This document shows, in pieces, positions 34,260 through 45,589 of a DNA stretch of 64,000 nucleotides. The notes under the pieces were generated by a model. That model searched no databases and was not told the origin of the DNA. It worked only from the letters and a program-made list of their open reading frames with translations. This DNA is from Oscheius tipulae (lineage: Eukaryota; Nematoda; Chromadorea; Rhabditida; Rhabditidae), in the NCBI GenBank assembly GCA_037178975.1, contig JASJZH010000001.1:2480001-2544000 (forward strand). The letters run 5' to 3'. The number at the start of each line of letters is the position of its first letter. The first letter of the stretch is position 1. The position numbers and the translations under genes were made by a program.

Positions 34260-36549
34260 ATGTCAGTCCATCCTGAGGAGCAGCCCAAAACAATTCAACA
34301 GGTCGAACATGAAGATCAGAACCCTGCCAATCCAGCTGACAAGAAGATTTCGGGTAACTCAGAGACTTCGGTCTTCATGAGAGGATTGAAATATGTCTTC
34401 CATGACTTTGCTACCTGGTCCTCTACCCATGGCCTTCCTCATATCGCTCTAGCTAATGTCACTTGGCTCAGGTTAGAGAGAGAGAGAGACAGTTCCAATG
34501 ACAATTTTCAGACTCTTCTGGGTCATTGTTGTTCTTGCAGCCCTGGGTGGCTGTATCTGGCAAGTAGTCGTTCTGGTCCTGAAATACCTAGCTTTCAATG
34601 TTAACACCGACACAGAGGTAAGAGTCAAACAGGAAATCTGAACATCGGTTCAGCTCCAATATTCGGACAGAACCTTCCCAGCTGTTACTATCTGCAATTT
34701 GAATCCGTGGAAGGTCGACGAGGCTACGAAGAACAGTGGTGAAATGGAACAGCTTGTAAGCGAAACGATTTCCTTTGTCAACTTTAGGTCCTCAGGTTAA
34801 TGCATTCAAAGACGCTACCTTAGCAAATGCGCTCTACGGTTTCAACGTTAATCTGAGCATTGACCGACAGCAGACAGCGTACGACTGGACTCTACTGTTC
34901 AGTGAGAGGTTGGGGGCTATCAATAAAAACACTGTAACTTTTCATAGCTAGCCTGACCATCTAACTTTTCAGCAAATCAGTTACGATTACAGTGATCTGG
35001 TAGTCAGTTGTACCTTCAATGCCAAGACCTGTAATTCTTCGTAAGTGTCTCTATGTCTCTCTATCCCTCTGTCTCTTTGTCTTATTGTCTCTCTATCTCT
35101 CTGTCTCCATGTCTCAGCCCCAGTTCAAATCTTCCAGTGACTTCTCGACCTACCTCGACGCAACTTACGGTCAATGTATCCAGTTCAACTTTGACGCAGA
35201 GTACAAGTCCAGCAGAGCCGGGCCCTTGTACGGTCTCCGAATGGTCCTCAAAACCGACCAGGCTCTCTACCTGCCATGGACAGATGCAGCCGGAGTTATC
35301 ATCGTCATTCAGTCTCAAGATCAAGATCCCTTTCCTGACGTGTCAGGATACTTTGCTGCTCCTGGTACTGCCTCCTCTATGGGAGTTCGGTACACGAAGA
35401 CAGAGAGTCAGCCTGCTCCTTACGGAGACTGTACTACACAGACTAATCTGACCAGTACACATTACAATGGAACATATTGCGTAAGCTTCTTTTTATTCCT
35501 TGCCAATGATGTTCAGGTGGAAGCCTGCTATCGAACCTGTCTCCAGGAGGCCATCATCAAGGAGTGTGACTGCTACGATCCTTCATTAGCGCATGCTACC
35601 GGTGTTGTTACGAGTTGTGACAATGGAACTTATTCGAAAGCAGGATGTAAGAGACACACAGATAGACAGACACGAACATGAGCACAATTTATAATAGACC
35701 AGCCGTCTTTGATGGCTTTATCGCCCGCTTAGAAACTCAAAAAACATGGACAAGGATCGCTAAGATGTATAGCCCAATGCGTTAACCACTAAGCTAATAG
35801 GCGCGGCGGCTTTCCCCAGCGTCCACGGTGCGTACAGACGGGCTGCTTTGACAACGAGTGTAATGATTTCTTTTCAGTGGATTGTATGACCACCTACTCT
35901 GCCGGATTCAATGTCATTGATAAATGTACCTGTCCCATTCCTTGCGAGTAAGTCACTCTCTTCATCCACATACAGTACTGCAATTCAGAACCGAAGAGTA
36001 CACTGTTACGGTCTCCACAGCCCAATGGCCTGCCAAGAACTACAAGCCTACTGACTGTACTCTGACACCGAACGGGGTCGGAAATTCCACCAGTGACCCC
36101 TGGTTCAAGAATCGCTTGTACCCGAATACGACCTACGCGAATCCTTGTGTGGCCTGGTACCAGGCTAATACTCTCCTGGTCGAGATCTACTACGAAATGA
36201 TGAACTTCCAGGTGCTGACAGAGTCACCGGCATATACTGTAAGACCATGTCAATTTTCAATATCAAGGCAATTCAGTTGGTCAATCTCATTGCCGATCTA
36301 GGAGGACAGATTGGTCTCTTCCTGGGAATGAGTATCATCTCGGGACTGGAAATCTTCTTCCTTTGCATCCTTCTCTGCTGCTACTGCTGTACTCACAAGA
36401 AGAGGAAGGAGGACTTCCAGAAGTTCGAGGATGATCTGAAGAAGGCCAAGGATGAAGCCGACGAGATTGAGATGAAGGCCAAGAAAGAAGAGGAGGGCAT
36501 GTACCACAACAAAGGTGATCCATTGCCACCGGCGGTTACGGAAACGTGA
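34260..36549 (+). CDS. DEG/ENaC family sodium channel subunit
   Basis: Plasma-membrane cation channel of the degenerin/ASIC type. About eight exons. The intracellular N-terminus has the conserved HG motif (STHGLPHIALAN). TM1 follows (FWVIVVLAALGGCIWQVVVL), then the post-TM1 signature FPAVTICNLNPW. The cysteine-rich extracellular domain includes YGQCIQFNF, CYRTCLQEAIIKECDCYDP and CTCPIPC. The pre-TM2 and TM2 segment reads LIADLGGQIGLFLGMSII, containing the G-M-S selectivity filter in place of the common G-S/A-S, then cysteine-rich LCILLCCYCC. The cytoplasmic tail is highly charged (KKAKDEADEIEMKAKKEEE). Introns hold CTCTCTGTCT tracts (35047-35115) and a tRNA-like element (35735-35815). The ligand cannot be told from sequence. 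Confidence 0.92.
35735..35815 (-). repeat. tRNA-like element in DEG/ENaC intron
   Basis: On the minus strand GCGCCTATTAGCTTAGTGG is followed by TTAACGCATTGGGCTATA, a convincing tRNA 5' half with an A box (TAGCTTAGTGG). The 3' half with a B box is missing or decayed, so it is a fragment rather than a functional tRNA gene. Confidence 0.55.
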
Positions 36550-37027
36550 CCATTGGAGACTGTTATTTATGAATAATACGATGTTATCTATCTAGTCCTG
36601 TGACAGAGAGACATTTAGAGAATCTTTTGTTGAAAAGCCAAGTTGCCGCTTATGCTCGACAAAAAACCCGTGTCCACAGCTACCATTGGTAGTTTTTCTT
36701 TGGTTGTTCCTCTGTAATGTTTAGTAGGTTATCAACGCCTAAACTGACGACACTTCTACCATCTTGCTGCCCAGGCTTTCTGTTGGTAGTATCACTCTGT
36801 CTCCCTATCTATATGTCTCTCTGTCTCTGTTTTTGATCTCTGTTCCTTGACTCCCTGTCTTCTACCTCCTTTGTCATCTTTTTCCCGCCGGAAACGATCC
36901 CACCAGCATCATGGTTCGAGAAGATGATTCACCGGTTGCGCAATTTCAGTGCTGCGAGGTCGAAAGAGGGCGTGACTGCAAATAGAGCCGCGACTGATTC
37001 AAGAGGGCATCTGATAGCGCAGCCCAA
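36550..37027. other. Spacer between DEG/ENaC gene and histidine-rich gene
   Basis: No gene is supported here. It contains a CTCTCTGTCTC microsatellite at about 36795-36830. Confidence 0.5.
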
Positions 37028-37033
37028 TATAAA
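37028..37033 (+). promoter_or_regulatory. TATA box of the histidine-rich protein gene
   Basis: TATAAA 34 bases before the start codon at 37067. A consensus TATA this close suggests strong, regulated expression from a very short leader. Confidence 0.55.
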
Positions 37034-37066
37034 CCGACGATCGGGTTCTTTCTTCCTCACAGCGAC

Positions 37067-37354
37067 ATGTCTTACAATCCCTACGGCAACGGCGGACACG
37101 GCGGCTACGGCGGAGTGAGTTCCTTCTCTAGTCCTTTAAACAGTTCCTCTTTCTAGTACCCTCCTCCCCCAGGCCACGGTGCCTACCCCGGCTACGGAGC
37201 CCCCGTTCATCATACCCCGGTTCACCATGTTGAGACCCATCATCATGAGACCTACCATCACGAGCCTGTTCATCACCATGGACATCATGAGCATCACCAT
37301 GTGGAACACCACCATCATCATGAGTCCCACCACGGACATCATGGTCATCACTAA
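37067..37354 (+). CDS. Small histidine-rich protein 1
   Basis: About 80 residues from two exons (37067-37114 and about 37158-37354) with a 43-base intron. The N-terminus is Gly/Tyr-rich (MSYNPYGNGGHGGYGG), then proline-rich, then a C-terminal half in which roughly every second residue is histidine, arranged as HHxE/HHHE repeats (VHHVETHHHETYHHEPVHHH in part). No signal peptide is visible, so the protein is probably cytosolic. Such tracts bind zinc, copper or nickel; a metal buffer or chaperone role is an inference. A polyadenylation signal AATAAA lies at 37397-37402. A related gene faces it at 38528-38846. Confidence 0.8.
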
Positions 37355-37396
37355 ATGTTAACTGTACATACAACCAGAGTTTGAAAAGAACATTCC

Positions 37397-37402
37397 AATA
37401 AA
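37397..37402 (+). terminator. Polyadenylation signal of histidine-rich protein 1
   Basis: AATAAA 43 bases after the stop codon, a normal distance for 3' end formation. Confidence 0.6.
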
Positions 37403-38527
37403 ACTTTCTGATGCTCAAGAATGGCCATTGTTATCGTTCTCGTGTTGAAAAAAAAGCGTCTGAATCCTTGGCGATAAGAGAAGAAGGAAAACTTGTTAAG
37501 CCATTGTCAGCATTGGGGAAGCACGTGTGGGTAGAGTGTTGCTGGGCACTATAGGTTCTAGTACACGGGTTTAGAGAGGCATAGAGACAGTGGCAGAGAA
37601 CAGAGAACACAGGTCAGGGCTAGAATCCACCCAGCTTCCGGAGCGAAAATCAGTGCAACCCTCTTTTTAGCATGTGAATGTTAGTCTCTATGTAGTTCTG
37701 GCCTCTGCCAGGTTTTTTCTGCTAATCTGGCACCCAAAATGGATCATTGTGCTTCTCTGTGGTTACGTGCTCCTCGAGAAGTGCTTGAGTTTTGGATTTC
37801 AAGCGGAGCAGTTATCTTAATTTGCTCCAAGAGATTTTGAAAAGCTGGAAGGGACACCATAGATTACGAAACGGACAGAGTCACGGGGTATTGGGCCAAT
37901 GTAGACTGGTTTGAATTCTGATTGAAGATGCGACTCTTTCTCTGTCAACGACATTTTGTAGTCAGACGTCTTCTTCTTCGGCCAGAAATTTCGACGTTCT
38001 AGAAACTTTGACCTGACTGCAGCAGACTATTTTCTGAGCATTGCCAAGGTAGGGTGACCCATCAAAATTGGAAAAAGCTGGACTGCTTGAGTTCTATGCC
38101 CTCTTCTGGTCTCGACGATAAAAGATACATTTATAATCAAGGCTGGTGAGATTCTATGAGATTGTTCAATGCGATGAAACCATACAATGGAAAAGAAGGC
38201 CCAAACCTTCCCTGTCCATACCACCAGATGTACCCTATTTCTTTCTAAATAATATTTCGCGATCAGACAGATCACATTTGCCTAAATTGTATTCGAAAAA
38301 CATCTGTGACTATTTCAAAACATGGCCTGTTTTTCTAAAGAAATTCCCTACGCGTGACCCTCTGTTGACTTTACGACCTGTCACAAATGAACAGCCGTCA
38401 GTCTTCATCCCTCTAGACAGCGATAGGAATTATCAGCCTATTTGCTCCCAAACGCCATTTCGATTTGGTTTTAAAGTAGTTTGATAACGTGGGTAAAAGT
38501 GGATTTATCGAGTATGTACACGAGAAT
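37403..38527. other. Spacer between the two histidine-rich genes
   Basis: About 1.1 kb with no gene I can support. A plus-strand frame at 38146-38484 encodes 112 residues without recognisable features. No clear repeat is seen. Confidence 0.4.
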
Positions 38528-38846
38528 TTAGCAGTGGTGATGGTGGTGGTAGTAGCCGTGTCCGTAGCCTGGAAAAGAATATAATAAAGATTCTACGAAA
38601 AGTTTGCCTACTCAATAGAATCGGCGCTCGCGCTTTTGCCCGAAAGACAAAATTTCAAAGCTTACCATGGTGGTAGTACCCATGATGGTATCCATGATGA
38701 TAGTAGTGAGGCTCACAATGACTCTCATAGATGACCATGGGTGGCGGGGCCATGATAGGAGGAGCTACGACCACTTGTGGAGCTACAACTTGTGGAGGAA
38801 TCGGGTAGACCTGAGGAGGCATCCCGTAACCGGGAACATAGGACAT
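38528..38846 (-). CDS. Small histidine-rich protein 2
   Basis: 73 residues from two exons (38846-38666 and 38568-38528), phase 1 intron. It begins MSYVPGYGMPP, like MSYNPYG of protein 1, then a Pro/Val-rich middle (PPQVVAPQVVVAPPIMAPPP), and ends in a His/Tyr-rich tail (YYHHGYGHGYYHHHHHC). The terminal cysteine after five histidines is notable as a possible metal ligand. No signal peptide is visible. Shared start, intron and histidine tail suggest it is a diverged paralogue of 37067-37354 in the opposite orientation. Function is unknown; metal binding is inferred from composition. Confidence 0.75.
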
Positions 38847-39127
38847 TTTCTGGATGCTGGGGGGAACAGACGTCTGCGGGGCGCTTTTAAGCAAACAGCT
38901 CGACTGACCCTTATCAACATACAGCCCCTCAAGGTGATTCATGAGACGATCTACACCTATTGCGTCATTCGATACCTGAGGTGAAAAAAAAGGTCTTTTG
39001 ATACCTTTTTTCCAAACTTCGATCAGGGAGCCCCTTGCCACTTTTTCGGGATGAAGTGGCCGACAATACTCTACAGGCCACGGCAAACAGCTTGCCCGAT
39101 GTTTTGTGCTCAAGGTATGGTTTTCGA

Positions 39128-39187
39128 AGATTTCAGTGCTCTAAAAACTTGTAGATTCTTATCTGCTCTACTATTTTGCAGAACATC
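39128..39187. repeat. Palindromic repeat, intergenic copy
   Basis: GTGCTCTAAAAACTTGTAGA pairs loosely with CTCTACTATTTTGCAGAACAT. It is a diverged member of the window-wide family. Confidence 0.55.
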
Positions 39188-39283
39188 GGGAGCCTGGGAA
39201 GTGCTTTCTTCTGGCTGGAAAGTGGCACTATATGGGCATTAGTAATCACCACAATAAGAAATTTTTGAGTGAGTTGTTTTATT

Positions 39284-39646
39284 TTAAACTTTTCTACCGT
39301 TCAGATGAACGTATAGATAAGAACGACTACTGATCGAATTCGAGGCAGATGCTGAAGTGACAGGTATTGTGACAGTAGTCGTGTTCGTCATTGTAGTGAT
39401 AGTAGTTGTGGAATTCGTTGATGTTGTCGTAGATGGTCGATAAGGATTGTACTTGAAGAAACCTCTGTGCAGACCAGTATCGTCGCAAACTTCTTGGTGA
39501 GTAGGCGAGTAAACTGGCTTTCCAGTGAAAACACTTGGTAATAGTTTGACAGACGGCTCGTTTCGTTCAAACGGCTTATCGCGCGCATTTTTAATTCGGC
39601 GAGATTTTGAAAATCTTTTCTCTTTACGATTTCTATGCCTTTTCAT
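39284..39646 (-). CDS. Hypothetical protein, basic N-terminus and Thr-rich tail
   Basis: Single open frame of 120 residues on the minus strand. The N-terminus is very basic (MKRHRNRKEKRFSKSRRIK), like a nuclear localisation signal. The middle contains FTGKPVYSPTHQEVC. Then a Thr/Ser-rich tract of about 35 residues follows. No family is recognised. A diverged relative lies on the plus strand at 53306-53554, sharing ENAR...ERKEPP with KNARDKPFERNEPS here. Both lie just upstream of the LAPTM4-like genes, but in opposite orientation relative to them. It could be a real small gene or part of a repeat. Confidence 0.4.
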   Translation of the reverse strand: MKRHRNRKEKRFSKSRRIKNARDKPFERNEPSVKLLPSVFTGKPVYSPTHQEVCDDTGLHRGFFKYNPYRPSTTTSTNSTTTITTMTNTTTVTIPVTSASASNSISSRSYLYVHLNGRKV

Positions 39647-39834
39647 TGCTCCTCATCTCTTTGCCTAACTTTTGATGTCTTTTCTTGTTCGCTTCAAGAA
39701 ATAAAAACTAGGACTGTCATGTATTATCTCTAGGAGGAACTGCCGACCCCGGAACTCGCTGCTGCCTTTCTCCATTGGTACAATCTGCTCCCGTTTGCTG
39801 GTCAAATGATAGGAATCAATTATCATTATACAAG

Positions 39835-41170
39835 GCAGTCCTAGTATTTATTTCTCAAAGAGAGCAAGAAAAGACATATTTTGCAACTACAGCTCGTTTC
39901 AATAGCCTTTTTCGCATTTACATACAATTCAAGAAGAGTGACGCCGGAAGAACTGGAAAGAAAATGCCAGGAAAACCTCGGTTTCTTTTTTTTAAATGTT
40001 GTTTTACGCAAAAACATCAGAAATGAACGACAAAACTATGAAAAGCTTGAAAAATTGGGTCCGCGCCAAAAAAACGAAATTGCGCGCAAAAAAATTTAAA
40101 TGAAGCATGTTGCCTGTCGAAGTATTACCTAGTTTGGTTCTTATCTTCTTGTCAGTAATTTCATTGTAACTGGAAAAAAAAATGTAGACTAACGTTCTCA
40201 GTAAAGTTTAATGGCTGGTCATTGTTCTCTGAAAATTCTAAACACCATGCCCTATCCAACAATTTTTATTTTTTGTCATGTGGTCGGAGCTTTACACAGC
40301 AGTTCCCAAAATCTTTTCCTTCAAATCGACGAGTTTCCAGGCTACAAAATGAAGCAGCTCCCCGTCAACGACGGCTTCGACCACAATGACAAGAAGTACC
40401 TATGCTGTTGTGGCCATTACCACATTCTCGTAATTATGGTTTGTGGTTCCCGTCAATTTACATCTTCAGACTGGTGTCTTTATCGTCGGAATCTATGTGG
40501 CTCTCTCGCTCGTTCCTAGGCTGATCGCATCCTTCCGAGAAGAGAGTCTCTTCTTCGTAAGTCGTTTTATATTTATCAAACCAATATTGTAGTCTGTTAT
40601 CGAACTGGCCGGAATTCCATGTGTTGTACTTCTGTTCGTGGGAATTAACAAACTGAACCCGAGATTTGTTCTTCCCTTCGTCTTTTTTACGGCCCTTGGA
40701 GTCATCACATCCATCTTCTTTTACATGATATCGGTATATGGTGTCGTCACCACGAAGGAGGGTCTCTTTGATCGCTTCTTGGAATACCACAAGGTCTCCC
40801 TGGAGGTAAAATCAAAAACGGTAGTCACACTGTATTTCCAGAAAAACTTAAAGCATGCAGACCTCCAAGATGTTTTCATCGTCAGCGTCATGATATACCC
40901 CTTGATCATCCTTTTCAACTACTTGTTCTTCAACATTGCCAACCGCTGCTACAGATATCTCAAAGACTACGAGCTGCATCGTCTTCGCAACGGATCGGTC
41001 GCCTTGGACGGCCAGCAGCATATTCCTCCCCCGATTTGTTCTTCGCCTCCTCCTGCCTATGCGTAACTTTCTCAATACTTGAAATCGTGTAGTAATTTGA
41101 ATGTTTCAAAATGTTTTACGGATAAAAGCTTCCACAATTTTTAATCTTGACTTTACGATACCACGCCGTT
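39835..41170. repeat. Segmental duplication carrying a LAPTM4-like gene, copy 1
   Basis: Matches 53785-55220 in direct orientation. Similarity covers the upstream region, the gene and about 150 bases downstream, continuing more weakly to about 41600 and resuming at the foldback near 42375. Confidence 0.75.
40349..41066 (+). CDS. LAPTM4-like four-helix membrane protein, copy 1
   Basis: Predicted lysosomal or endosomal protein with four membrane helices, about 203 residues. Four exons: 40349-40438, 40471-40557, 40594-40806 and 40843-41066. The N-terminal cytoplasmic cysteine cluster (KKYLCCCGHYHI) before helix 1 is characteristic of LAPTM4 and its nematode relatives. Helices 2 and 3 are in exon 3 (GIPCVVLLFVGI; VITSIFFYMISVYGV), and helix 4 is YPLIILFNYLFFNI. 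The tail ends SPPPAYA, giving a PPxY motif of the type bound by NEDD4-family ubiquitin ligases, which sort LAPTM proteins to lysosomes. The start follows TTTCCAG by eight bases. A second copy is at 54251-55071. Confidence 0.78.
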
Positions 41171-42370
41171 CGTTGGCCTTCAATTTTAGACTTGGCGGCT
41201 GTGCCGCTTCCTAGTAACACAAGTCTTGGATAAATTCACTGTGACAAAATCAACGTTCTAGAGCGATTCCAAAGTTGGCTTGCCATCGAGTATATCTCTA
41301 CTACTAAAGTGCAATGGTGTCCGTCCGTCCGTGCGTCACCACGAGAAAAAAGCTGGCAAGTCATGGCATGTCAAGAACTAAGTTGACAAGTCAGCTTTGG
41401 GGGGAAACTTGGGAACTTGGAGAAGCGGCGAAGTCGCCTGTTGTAAATGCTAAGTCGATACTAAGGGGCGGCGAAGCCGTCGTAGACGGCTGGTTTCTTT
41501 ACTAAAGCGCAGTGGTGTCCGTCCGTCTGTCTGTCTTTAATGGTGCCTCCGCAATTCCAAGTCAATACTAACCAGTCGGCGATTTTTATAGGAATTCGAG
41601 TAGTCTATGGCCAAGAAACCCTCCAAGAAGTGAAAGCAATAATTTTTTTCTTTTCTTTTTACAATTAAAGCAAACAAAACTAACATGTCAACTCAAAAAA
41701 AGCTTCTTCTTCCATTAAAGCGAGTGTCCGGAGATTTTTTTCGACTATGTTTTTTAATATGGGTCTTGTAGAGAAAAACGCGCTGATTACGGAGGTGTAC
41801 CTCTTTTTTGTTGTATCATCGATTATCACCGAAATATAAGCCCGCAAAGTTGCTGCCCCAGAACAAAAGTTACCATTTGCCGAGAAGCTTTCTCGGCAGT
41901 ACTTGTCAGCCTTGTCTCGACAAGTCACGCGCTTTTTTGGCAAGTCAAGGCTTGTTCCAGAAAAAAGAATAATCAGTCGAAATTGTTGCTTCTGGTAGCA
42001 TGTTGCTCCTTTATTTCTAGACAACTACTCGGAATAGAATTTGAATGCATCCCAATTGCTTCAGAAACGAATCAACCCTGGTTTAGGGCGTTCAGTATTC
42101 TCACCCACAGTTTGCACTTCATAGACTAGAGTTTTGCACCCAAAATAATTTCTAAAGATACTCTTATGGAATGAGGCTGTCTCGTTTTTACCTTGGAACA
42201 GTTTCACCTTGATATGGTACTTCGAAACTAATGTTACGTCTCATTTCTGACTCGAAAAGGCTCAACCTTGCAGCTCGAATAAACTGAAAGCCAGTGCAAT
42301 CTCGACTTGCTACGACTTGTCAAATTACCTGGATTTTAACTTTTGCGAACTAGAAAAGGGTCCGGACACT
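41067..42370. other. Spacer with repeated GTGTCCGTCCGTC motif
   Basis: The sequence CTAAAGTGCAATGGTGTCCG at about 41305 recurs as CTAAAGCGCAGTGGTGTCCG at about 41503 and again at about 55310. The two local copies flank about 200 bases and may be ends of a small mobile element. No gene is supported. Confidence 0.45.
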
Positions 42371-42374
42371 CGCT

Positions 42375-42470
42375 TTAACTTGACTTTTCAAGACAGAAAA
42401 GTCCACAAACATTGTCAAGTGTTATCCCAGAATAGAGTTGACTTGTGTCGCAATGATGCGACGATGTCTG
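42375..42470. repeat. Foldback-related element with GTGTTATCCCAG
   Basis: AAACATTGTCAAGTGTTATCCCAG followed by TTGACTTGTGTCGCA matches, in reverse, the elements in the A-B spacers and, directly, 55490-55590. Here the inverted arm is incomplete. Confidence 0.6.
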
Positions 42471-42931
42471 TGGAATTTTCTCCTTTGTTGTGTTGGACTT
42501 CGTAGTAGTTGTGGCAAGTATGTAGTCAAACCGCAACTTATCCAGACCTGTAATGTTAACGATCCTGGAAACGAGGTATGTTACAAGATTCTGAATGGGT
42601 AGACAGGCTGAGAGTGACATCAAGACAATAAAGACTGACAAATTGACAGAGAGAAACTACCAAAAAGTCACAGACATGGATTGATGAACGTCACACAAAG
42701 GCACAGGATGACAGAAATAGGAAGCGTTGATAGGACAGATTGGCAGGATAGATTGAAACGAGCAGGATGATTTGGACCTATAGACAAGTGTTGTGGAATA
42801 ACAGACAGGCAGAGCAAATAAACAGGACTGCTGGTGGAAACTGTAGACTAAGTACCAGTATCAAGAATCGAGAGATATGAAAAGATTGGAAGAGACAAGG
42901 ACAGATAGATCAAAGAAAAAGAGAACTCACT

Positions 42932-44010
42932 CGTTGATTTGATCTTCTGGATCTTAAGGTACAAACTGATGGTTCCAAGAGCGGAAAAGCTCAGCTCGCC
43001 GTGAAGTTCCTCCATTCCTTCGAGAGCGGCCTTGACTTCGTTGGCATCCAGTTTGGCGTCTCCGTAATCCGCCTTAACGTCGGCGATTGTGCAGGTTTTC
43101 TTCTACTTCAAGAGATCCTAGTTATTCACGATTTCTCAAAAGAGTCTGTTAGCGGTGAAGAGAGTAAGGAATTGCTTGCTGTACATGTCATAGATGGGTC
43201 CAAAAAGGCCAAAATCTTGACCTTGATGTTTTACATGATGCCACAGCCATCTTCGATGCGAATACCGTTTCCTGTTCAAGTGTCACCAGTGGCATCTTGA
43301 GTGAAATGCAGATTGCCATAGATGAACGTGGTAAATATTATCTCCTTTCTTCGTCATAAAGTTTTACGCACCAGTAGTCTTGGCCACCCCAACATCATCG
43401 ATCGAATAGGTTTCTGCGGACCAGAAGATTGACATCGGCTTTTGCAGTCGACAGTAAAAAGAAGTGAATTGAAGCGACGACTAATCGTATTTTTTTTTAT
43501 TGAAGCTTCGGATTGCTGATGATTCGCACTTCTAAATAATGGTACTGAAGAGCTATACACAAAAAGAGCACATCTTGGTTATTTTTCACTCCAGCCCGAT
43601 ATATACCAGTGAGTGGGCTTAGTTGAACAGTTACTAGCTCTGGATTACTCTCGATGACGATGAAGCAGTCATCACGCAGAGTGATGACGGCCGGCTTCTC
43701 CATCTCCATCGGTTGAACCCATTGACGTTTGCAGTCAAGGTTGCAAACGTTGCACAATCGGTAAGCACTCGATTGCTGTCCGCATCGGCTGGCAAATCAG
43801 CACCTGTGTACCACGCGATATCAAAGTTGTGTGTTAGCACGTACAGGTCAAAGCCAACCTGATGGGCAGTAGGAGAACGGCCGGAAGAAGGTAGCCGAAA
43901 TGCATCTTTCCACACTTGTTGAAGCTGCTGAGCCTGGTTTGGTGTTGATGAATAGATGTTGTTAGCTGGCTTCTTGTGGTGCATTTGGTGATCTGGACTC
44001 GTAACCTGCA
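42932..44010 (-). pseudogene. Unidentified locus with coding-like exons and frame breaks
   Basis: On the minus strand three segments look protein-coding but do not join cleanly. From 44010 a frame of about 90 residues includes VGFDLYVLTHNFDIAWYTG. A second frame at about 43755-43500 reads KPAVITLRDDCFIVIESNPE. Around 43330-43120 IYDMYSKQFLTLFTANRLF appears after a one-base shift. A well-formed exon at about 43105-42932 reads ADVKADYGDAKLDANEVKAA, then a good donor (GTGAGT). The breaks may be unrecognised introns or decay. I recognise no family. Confidence 0.4.
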
Positions 44011-44109
44011 AACATTTCTATCAGTTATAAGTTTGTCTCTCTAGCATTAGCTATCTACGGATATCCGCCACGCCAAGCCCAAGGGCCCCCTGCTCTTCTG
44101 ACGCTCAAC

Positions 44110-44450
44110 AAGTGAACGAGACTCTCATTTTTGTTCTGCTTCGAACCTTGTCTTCGAACAACTCAACAACTCGCCTGTTCACCAAGATCTCCGAAGATCG
44201 TAGGCCGCATCGTGGAGCTCCAGGACGCGGCCTACGAGCTGCACTACATTATGTGGACCTGCTGACAGACCATTATCACTCTTGCACACCCTTGAAGAGT
44301 GCCAGTTCTTTATGCTCTACGCAAAGAGGAGCAAAGATGCTCTCAGGCTCCAGCCGCAATGGAGCTCCGGATGCTCTCTATTCTGAAAAATCCTTGGTCG
44401 TCTGTCTTTCCTGTCTCTCCCCAAGAATTCTGAGGACTTTGACAGTCTGA
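44110..44450 (+). pseudogene. Coding-like remnant in shifting frames
   Basis: One frame is open for 112 residues, but the more protein-like words fall in other frames: KIVGRIVELQDAAYELHYI, then after a shift LLHTLEECQFFMLYAKRSK. This pattern suggests the remains of an old helical protein gene with indels. No family can be named. The remaining spacer to 44858 has nothing I can support. Confidence 0.3.
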
Positions 44451-44858
44451 GGCATACCCTTTGCTAAACCGATGTTTTTGAGGTCTGATACGGAGTGTCT
44501 CCAACCAAAGCCTCCTTGAAAACATGGAGATATCGCAAAAATTTGAAAGATTTCAATCGTTCTTTTTCTCATTTGCTACGTCTCCACAAAGGACATCACA
44601 GAGAAGCGCACGCTGTTTACGCGACGTCTATAGACTTTTCAAGTTGGGTTCAAATTCAAAAGTCATCAAAGTCCTATGGATCCCTCATTTTCCTTCTTTA
44701 TCAGTTATTATCCCTACTAGTATTCCGTGTCGTTCTTGAAAAATTCTGCCAGGTGATCGTGTCAGGCAATTGCGGTCGAAATGATCACAAATGTATAGTC
44801 TTCTTCTTTTTGGCCTCTTTTCTTGACAATTCGCATTCATCATATTTTCAGAAGGAAA

Positions 44859-45589
44859 ATGGGTGGAATGAACTTTATTGTCGGAATTTCTACCAAAGAC
44901 TACGTTATTCTGGCCGCAGACAAGGCTTCCATCGCCTACGGAGCTATTCTGTCCGACACGGGTAATTTTTTTTCAGAATTACAATGGCTAGCTGTCAATT
45001 ACAGCCCCGGACAAGGAGTTCAGACTTGGAAAAAAAATGACGATGATGTGTGTTGGAGAGGAGGGCGACGTAGCACAATTTGGCGACTGGGTGAAAGGAA
45101 ATATCCGGCTCTACTCGATCCGAAACGGCTACGAGCTCGCGCCGAAGAACACACACCACTGGATTCGTCACAATATTGCTGCTAACTTGAGATCTCGGGT
45201 CAGTTTCGCTTTTTATCCATTTTAGGCTAAATTTACAGGACGCCTACGCCGTGGATTCGCTGATTGGAGGTTATGATGACGTCGACGACCAGGCTTTCCT
45301 TGGCTCCGTCGACTACCTCGGCACCGGCATCGCCAAACAACCCTACCTGTTCCGCGGATTCCCCGGACGTTTTTGCTACGCTATCATGGATCGTGAATAC
45401 GCTAAAGGTGCATATTTCTTGCTGAATGCAAAAAGATCGGATTCAGATATGCCGGAAGAGAAGGGTCTGGAGCTGCTGAACAAATGCATCGCCGAGGCCA
45501 AGAAGCGCTTTGTGGCTAATCTCGTCGGCTACAAGGTCGTCGTCATCGACAAGAACGGCTATCGCAAGCTGCCCGACGTCGATGTCTAA
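44859..45589 (+). CDS. PSMB2: Proteasome subunit beta type-2
   Basis: Non-catalytic beta subunit (beta-4) of the 20S proteasome core. Four exons, 44859-44961, 45005-45198, 45239-45407 and 45447-45589, give 202 residues, against 201 in human. The N-terminus lacks a propeptide and catalytic threonine, as expected for this subunit (MGGMNFIVGISTKDYVILAA). Matching segments are GKKMTMMCVGEEGDVAQFGD, NIRLYSIRNGYELAP, DSLIGGYDDVDDQAFLGSVD and the C-terminal VVVIDKNGYRKL. The start follows ATTTTCAG by seven bases, a trans-splice-like context. Confidence 0.93.
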
